A stretch of DNA of 64,000 nucleotides, taken from assembly GCA_038322575.1 (NCBI GenBank), contig JBBQGB010000003.1, forward strand, positions 40,171 through 104,170. Reading direction: 5' to 3'. Below the pieces are notes generated by a model that worked only from the letters and a program-made list of their open reading frames with translations, was not told the origin of the DNA and made no database searches. The stretch comes from JACMOY01 sp038322575 (lineage in GTDB: Bacteria > Actinomycetota > Actinomycetes > Actinomycetales > Angustibacteraceae). Each line of letters begins with the position of its first letter. Position 1 is the first letter of the stretch. Below, piece after piece: positions 59,869-64,000 of the stretch. Both the position numbers and the translations under genes were made by a program.

Positions 59869-61296
59869 ATGTCGATGCAATGGGCCGGCCTCATCGCGGA
59901 GGTCCGCGGGGAGCTGCCGCCGCAGGCCCGGGCCGAGTTCCCGCCCGAGGTCATCGCCGAGGCTGCTGCGGCCGCCGGCGAAGCGGTCCTGCCGGCTCGT
60001 GACGAGACCGCGGTGCCCTTCTTGACTGTGGCGCCGCCGGGTGCCCGAGAGCTCGACCAGGCGATCTGCATCGAGCGGTCCGGCCAGGGGTACCGCGTCC
60101 GCTGTGCCATCGCGGACGTCGCCGCCTTCGTCCGGCCCGGTGGTGGGCTCGACGCCGAGTCGTTCCGGCGCGGGCAGGCCCTCTCCCTGTCCAGAGACGG
60201 GCCGGATGCCCCCGGCCACCGAACCCTGCTGTACCCCGCGCAGGTCAGCCTGGAGGCGGCGAACCTGCTGCCGAACGAGGTTCGGCCCGCCTATGTGTGG
60301 GACATCCAGCTCGACCCCGATGGCGAGGACACGTCCGTCGAGGTCTACCGCGCGTTGGTCAGCAGCAAGGACCGCCTCGACTATGGGCAGGTCCAGGAAG
60401 CGGTCAGGAACGGGACCACCGACGAGCGGCTCAGCCTGCTCAGGGAGGTCGGCGAGCGACGGATCGCGCTGGAGTGGGGGCGCGGCGGGGCGAGCCTGTC
60501 CATCCCGGCGCGGCAGGTCAGCGTGGACGGGGAGGGACGCTACACGCTGGCACTGAGTCCGCCTCCGGCCGCCCAGGACTGGGCCGTCCAGGTCTCGCTG
60601 ATGGTCGGGATGGTGGCTGCTGAGCTGATGCTGCATGCCGAGGTCGGCATCCTGCGAACCATGCCCCGGCCCGGTCAGCAGGTGATCCAGCGATTCCGTC
60701 GTCAGGCCCGCGCCCTCGGGGTCAGCTGGCCCGCCGAGACGTTGTATGGCGAGCTGCTGCGGTCGCTGGATCGCACCAACCCCAGGCATCTGGCGCTGAT
60801 GCAGGAGGCCGCCTGGCTGTTTCGCGGCGCCGGCGCCGGCTACTCCGTCTTCGATGGCGGGGTGCCTGAGGTGAGCATGCACGCGGCCGTTGCGGCACCG
60901 TACGCTCACGTGAGCGCTCCGGTGCGCCGGCTCGTCGACCGGTTCACCCTGGTCGTCTGCGAGTCCATCTGCCGCGATGTCCCGGTCCCGGACTGGGTGC
61001 TGGCAGGGTTGCCCCTTCTGCCCGGGATCATGGCCACCTCGGATGTTCTGGCGGACACCGTGGAGCGGGCGGGCGCCGAGGCGGTCGCGGCGGCAACCCT
61101 GCGACATCGGGTGGGTGAGACGTTCAGGGGGTCCGTCGTGGACGTCGCCGCGGGCGGTGCTCTGGTCCAGCTGAGCGATCCGCTGATGCTGGTTCGCGCG
61201 CAGGGGGAGCACCCGGTCGGCGCCGACGTCACGGTGCGGCTCGTCGAGGCCGACGTGGCCAAGGGCAGCGTGCGCTTTCAGGTCGTGGGGGAGTGA
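59869..61296 (+). CDS. RNB-domain protein (RNase II-like) with altered active-site aspartates
   Basis: 475 aa, RNB fold: GQGYRVRCAIADVAAFVRPGGGLDAESFRRG, RTLLYPAQVSLEAANLLPNEVRPAYVW, SLIVGMVAAELML-like LMVGMVAAELML, and YAHVSAPVRRLVDRF. No N-terminal cold-shock domains; a short S1-like C-terminus (GETFRGSVVDVAAGGALVQL). The metal site normally reads IDPPGSxDLDQA in actinobacteria; here it is VAPPGARELDQA, so the first Asp is Ala and the second Glu. Exoribonuclease activity may be reduced or lost. ATG 59869 is leaderless. Confidence 0.87.
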   Translation: MSMQWAGLIAEVRGELPPQARAEFPPEVIAEAAAAAGEAVLPARDETAVPFLTVAPPGARELDQAICIERSGQGYRVRCAIADVAAFVRPGGGLDAESFRRGQALSLSRDGPDAPGHRTLLYPAQVSLEAANLLPNEVRPAYVWDIQLDPDGEDTSVEVYRALVSSKDRLDYGQVQEAVRNGTTDERLSLLREVGERRIALEWGRGGASLSIPARQVSVDGEGRYTLALSPPPAAQDWAVQVSLMVGMVAAELMLHAEVGILRTMPRPGQQVIQRFRRQARALGVSWPAETLYGELLRSLDRTNPRHLALMQEAAWLFRGAGAGYSVFDGGVPEVSMHAAVAAPYAHVSAPVRRLVDRFTLVVCESICRDVPVPDWVLAGLPLLPGIMATSDVLADTVERAGAEAVAAATLRHRVGETFRGSVVDVAAGGALVQLSDPLMLVRAQGEHPVGADVTVRLVEADVAKGSVRFQVVGE

Positions 61297-61300
61297 GCCG

Positions 61301-62185
61301 GTGATGAGTACAGGCTCGGGGCCCGGATCGGTCCGGCTGGTGGCCACCGACCTTGACGGCACCCTGCTGGGCGACAACGGTCTGTGCTCTGGACGCACCC
61401 GGGCTGCGCTGGCCGCGGTCGAACGGGCCGGCATACAGGTGGTGCTGGTCACGGCCCGGCCGCCTCGGTGGCTGCACGAGCTTGCCGATCTCGTCGGAGA
61501 CCACGGGCTCGCGCTGTGCTGCAACGGTGCCTTCGTCTACGACGTCCGCAGGCGGCGGGTCCTCGACGAGCACTGCCTTGCCGCCGCCGACGTCGCGGAG
61601 ATCCTTGCTGACCTGCGAAACACGTTGCCCGGCATCGTGTTTGCCGTCGAGAGCCGGCGGGGTTTCGGGCGCGAGCTGGCCTATCTCGACGACTACACCA
61701 GTCCTGCGGACCGCTCGGCCGGGAGGCTGGAGGAGCTGCTCGACCCGCTGCCCGGCAAGATTCTCGCACGGTGCGAGGGTGTGCGGCCGGAGGAGTTCCA
61801 CGCCACGGTCGACGAGGTCGTCGGCGACCGGGCTGTCGTCTCCTACTCGGGTGCTTACGGGCTCGCGGAGATCAGCGCCGCCGGGGTGACCAAGGCAGCG
61901 GCGCTGGGGGACTGGTGCGCGGCCCAGGGCATCGATGCGGCAGACGTGTGCGCCTTCGGCGACATGCCCAACGACCTGCCGATGCTGCGGTGGGCCGGGC
62001 GATCGTTCGGCGTCGCGAACGCCCATCCGGAGGTCCTCGACGTGGTGGACGAGGTGTGTGCCTCCAATGAGGACGACGGAGTCGCCCAGGTGCTCGAGGC
62101 GCTGCTCGCCGCCCTGCACTCCGGGCCGGGGGACCCTGCGGCCGGTGCCGGCCCGGCCGGCGGCACGGCATACCTGCCGGGCTAG
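61301..62185 (+). CDS. HAD superfamily hydrolase, Cof/YidA type
   Basis: About 294 aa; GTG 61301 has the better spacing to GGGGGAG, ATG 61304 is the alternative. HAD motifs in order: LVATDLDGTLLGDN (I, nucleophile and acid Asp), VVLVTARPPRWL (II), TKAAALGDWC (III Lys) and CAFGDMPNDLPML (IV). The C2B cap lies at about residues 85-190. Dephosphorylates small phosphorylated metabolites; substrate unknown. It overlaps nothing but follows RNB by four bases, so it is likely cotranscribed. Confidence 0.93.
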   Translation: MMSTGSGPGSVRLVATDLDGTLLGDNGLCSGRTRAALAAVERAGIQVVLVTARPPRWLHELADLVGDHGLALCCNGAFVYDVRRRRVLDEHCLAAADVAEILADLRNTLPGIVFAVESRRGFGRELAYLDDYTSPADRSAGRLEELLDPLPGKILARCEGVRPEEFHATVDEVVGDRAVVSYSGAYGLAEISAAGVTKAAALGDWCAAQGIDAADVCAFGDMPNDLPMLRWAGRSFGVANAHPEVLDVVDEVCASNEDDGVAQVLEALLAALHSGPGDPAAGAGPAGGTAYLPG

Positions 62186-62204
62186 AGGACCTATGCTGGA
62201 CCAC

Positions 62205-62626
62205 GGATGAGTCGGTCAGACGGTCGCGTCGATGCTGTGATCCCGGGTTTCCGGGCAACTCACATCGCCGAGGAACGTCCGGGCTTCACAGGGCAAGGTG
62301 ATGGTTAACAGCCATCCGGGGCGACCCGCGGGACAGTGCCACAGAAAACAGACCGCCACGGTGAACCAGCCGGCTTCGGCCGGATAGGCGCCGGGGTAAG
62401 GGTGAAACGGTGGTGTAAGAGACCACCAGCACTCCAGGCGACTGGAGTGGCTAGGTAAACCCCACCTGAAGCAAGGTCAGACAGCAAGCGTTCGAGGGCG
62501 GCCCGCCCGAGCTTGCGGGTAGACCGCTAGAGGTGCTCGGCAACGAGTGCCCGAGATGGATGACCGTCCGTCGCGCGCCGGCAATGGCGGGTGGCGACAG
62601 AACCCGGCGTACCGACCGACTCATCC
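62205..62626 (+). ncRNA. rnpB: RNase P RNA, bacterial class A
   Basis: About 422 nt. Terminal helix P1 is GGATGAGTCGGTC (62205-62217) with GACCGACTCATCC (62614-62626), 13 perfect pairs. Conserved core elements: GAGGAACGTCCGGGC near the 5' end, CACAGGGCAAGGTGATGG, ACAGAAAACAGACCGCC, AGGGTGAAACGGTG, and near the 3' end GACAGAACCCGGCGTAC. Catalytic RNA that matures tRNA 5' ends with RnpA. An integrase remnant starts five bases after it. Confidence 0.96.
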
Positions 62627-62630
62627 ACTT

Positions 62631-63101
62631 TTAGGCCTCTGACCTGCGGGTTTGCGTTTCGACACCCGCCCCAGTCCGCAGGGAGTCCGCAAGAAAATTA
62701 GTCAGGACCAGATCTACGGCCTCACGAGTGCGGTCATCGGAGTCCGGCCACAGGTGGCTGTAGGTGTCCAGCGTCTCGACTGCGTTGGCGTGTCCGAGCC
62801 TCGCCTGGACCGTCTTCACGGACTCCCCGTGCCGGATCAGCAGCGAGGCGTAGTAGTGGCGTAGATCGTGGAAGTGCAACCCGTCGAGCCCGACTGACTT
62901 GGTGGCCTGAAGCCACATGGTGCCGAAGTTGGATCGCCGGATCATGTCACCGTGTTCGTTGGTGAAGTTCAGGCCGTCCGTGGGGAAGGTCGCCAGATGG
63001 GCCGCGAGAGCGTCAACGACAACAGTCGGTAGAGGGATCACCCGAACGCTCGCCGCAGTCTTGGGAGGCCCGAAGTACGGCAGCCGTCCTGAGATGCCCA
63101 C
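62631..63101 (-). pseudogene. Tyrosine recombinase C-terminal fragment abutting rnpB
   Basis: 156 codons: FGPPKTAASVRVIPLPTVVVD, LHFHDLRHYYASLLIRHGESVKTVQ (HxLRH box), ARLGHANAVETLDTYSHLWPDSDDR (His region and Tyr), ending at TAA 62631-62633. N-terminal arm- and core-binding domains and the first Arg helix are gone; the frame breaks at 63101 next to an unrelated gene. The last codons (CGCAGGTCAGAGGCC) contain a 13-mer also present downstream of tRNA-Val, linked to att sites. Confidence 0.9.
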
Positions 63102-63111
63102 GAGCTGGCGA

Positions 63112-63879
63112 TCAACGGGTCAAGCCCGCTGCGATGCCGGTGAACCACTGTCCGAACACAAGGTCATCGGCTCGTTCTTGGCTTGTCCATGCGATCTGCG
63201 CGCGGAAGGGATCGGTGCTGTCGTACTCGATTGGCACAGTGCTGCCGGTGTCGAGGTCGTGCTCTCCGACGTCGCCAGAAACCTCCGCCGTCACTGGTGA
63301 GCCGGCGTCGAAGGTGACCACGATGGTGCCCGGCCCCTTATCCCAGAAATGCGGGTCACGAAACTCGAGAACCTGTCCCGTGGTTATAGCACGGTTGGCA
63401 GCCGAGACGTACCCCAAGGCACGTTCATTCAAGACCCATTCCCCCACGCCGAAGAGGTCCATCAACGCGAAGAAGGCAACCACCGACCCCGACATCAGGC
63501 GATCACCTCGAGAACGCCATGAGACATCCGCGGCGTGCCGCCCGCCCTCCGGCCGTGGCCGGTTACTCGGGGATGGGCGATCATCAAGAACCTCACTGGG
63601 CGACAGGCCGCGAAACCACATCACGACGAGCGCCACGGCGGCGTAGACGGTCCACGCCAAGATCACGAAGAGGCCGACCAGGAGACCGGTGCCGCTCCAC
63701 AGAGGGACGTCACGATGAAGCAGCGCGGCGGTGAAGGCAGCGACGCCCGCACAGGTCGCTGCGAAGAGGGCCGCGGCCCCGACGAAAGGCCATGGCAGGG
63801 AGCCGCCACTGTGTTCGCCCGCGAGATACAGGCCAGCCGGGCCCCTGACCGTGACCCAGCGAACGAGACTCTTCAGCAC
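63112..63879 (-). CDS. DUF3592-like membrane protein
   Basis: About 255 aa from GTG 63879 (weak ribosome site; start uncertain, frame open to the window edge region). Three or four spans: WPFVGAAALFAATCAGVAAFTAALL, GTGLLVGLFVILAWTVYAAVALVVMWF, GSVVAFFALMDLFGVGEWV. The soluble C-terminus AITTGQVLEF, IVVTFDAGSPVTAEV, GSTVPIEYDSTDPFRAQI matches the DUF3592 pattern (strand pairs ending in PVxYxPxxP). Function unknown. It cuts off the integrase remnant. Confidence 0.7.
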   Translation of the reverse strand: MLKSLVRWVTVRGPAGLYLAGEHSGGSLPWPFVGAAALFAATCAGVAAFTAALLHRDVPLWSGTGLLVGLFVILAWTVYAAVALVVMWFRGLSPSEVLDDRPSPSNRPRPEGGRHAADVSWRSRGDRLMSGSVVAFFALMDLFGVGEWVLNERALGYVSAANRAITTGQVLEFRDPHFWDKGPGTIVVTFDAGSPVTAEVSGDVGEHDLDTGSTVPIEYDSTDPFRAQIAWTSQERADDLVFGQWFTGIAAGLTR

Positions 63880-64000
63880 GCCGGCCCCGGCTCTCTGAGT
63901 CCCTCCCCGTCCTTCACCCGCCTTATCGTGCCGTACGCACCCGAACTGTCGGTGACGCTTCCCCAAACGCACCCATTTGCCGCGGGCAGGATGGTCGGCT

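Overview
The window is high-GC, densely coded DNA from an actinomycete. Evidence: fasR-fabD-fabH-acpP-fabF order, F420-type oxidoreductases (an LLM flavin/F420 enzyme and a Ddn-like protein), a RNase HI/phosphatase fusion, DUF3052 and DUF3145 proteins, single-component AceE, many GTG starts, leaderless promoters, and a CGAAC-N4-GTTCG LexA box. A Micrococcales- or Kineosporiales-like aerobe is plausible; the sequence alone does not fix the genus.

Layout. 1-4.5 kb: tail of an APC permease, an RlmD-type RNA methyltransferase and aconitase with a 20-bp palindrome in front. 4.6-9.2 kb: xylose-type ABC transporter (binding lipoprotein, ATPase, permease) with its ROK regulator. 9.2-14.4 kb: SDR, an overlapping LLM-oxidoreductase/ThDP-enzyme pair, divergent soxR and questin-oxidase-like genes around a SoxR box, and a PPOX-fold protein. 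14.4-23.6 kb: accessory region A, starting exactly at tRNA-Met and ending at a degraded copy of that tRNA's 3' half. It holds a truncated and frameshifted BTAD regulator, a GNAT, fragments of a methyltransferase, an SDR and an IS256 transposase, and an intact LuxR-type regulator divergent from a secreted AOC-barrel protein. 23.6-29.6 kb: Ddn-like protein, a tiny lipoprotein, a vWA protein, DUF3145 and a TetR-MFS pair.

29.7-36.4 kb: the fatty-acid synthesis operon on the minus strand (fasR, fabD with a biotinyl-like tail, fabH, acpP, fabF, acyl-CoA carboxylase beta). 36.5-41.9 kb: GDPD, aceE, DUF3052 and peroxiredoxin, i.e. acetyl-CoA supply and oxidative defence. 41.9-48.5 kb: accessory region B, between tRNA-Val and a degraded copy of that tRNA's 3' end. 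It holds integrase and transposase remnants, three type II toxin-antitoxin loci (one apparently with a broken antitoxin) and a tightly overlapping operon of a diguanylate cyclase, an ABM-fold monooxygenase and a B12-binding protein carrying the CarH-type Wx9EH light-sensing motif.

48.7-54.3 kb: a secreted hexaheme c-type cytochrome, small lipoprotein, APC permease, GAF-GGDEF cyclase, membrane protein, a leaderless SOS-controlled small gene and a proline-rich membrane protein. 54.3-62.6 kb: housekeeping block of Nif3-like protein, C4 zinc-ribbon coiled-coil protein with a CTG start, RNase HI/phosphatase, rhodanese-metZ, yaaA, an RNB protein with altered active-site aspartates, a HAD phosphatase and rnpB. 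62.6-64 kb: an N-terminally truncated integrase abutting rnpB and a DUF3592-like membrane protein.

The points most worth following are the B12-photoreceptor/ABM/GGDEF operon, the SoxR-boxed questin-oxidase gene, the hexaheme cytochrome, the SOS-controlled small gene and the decayed integration sites.
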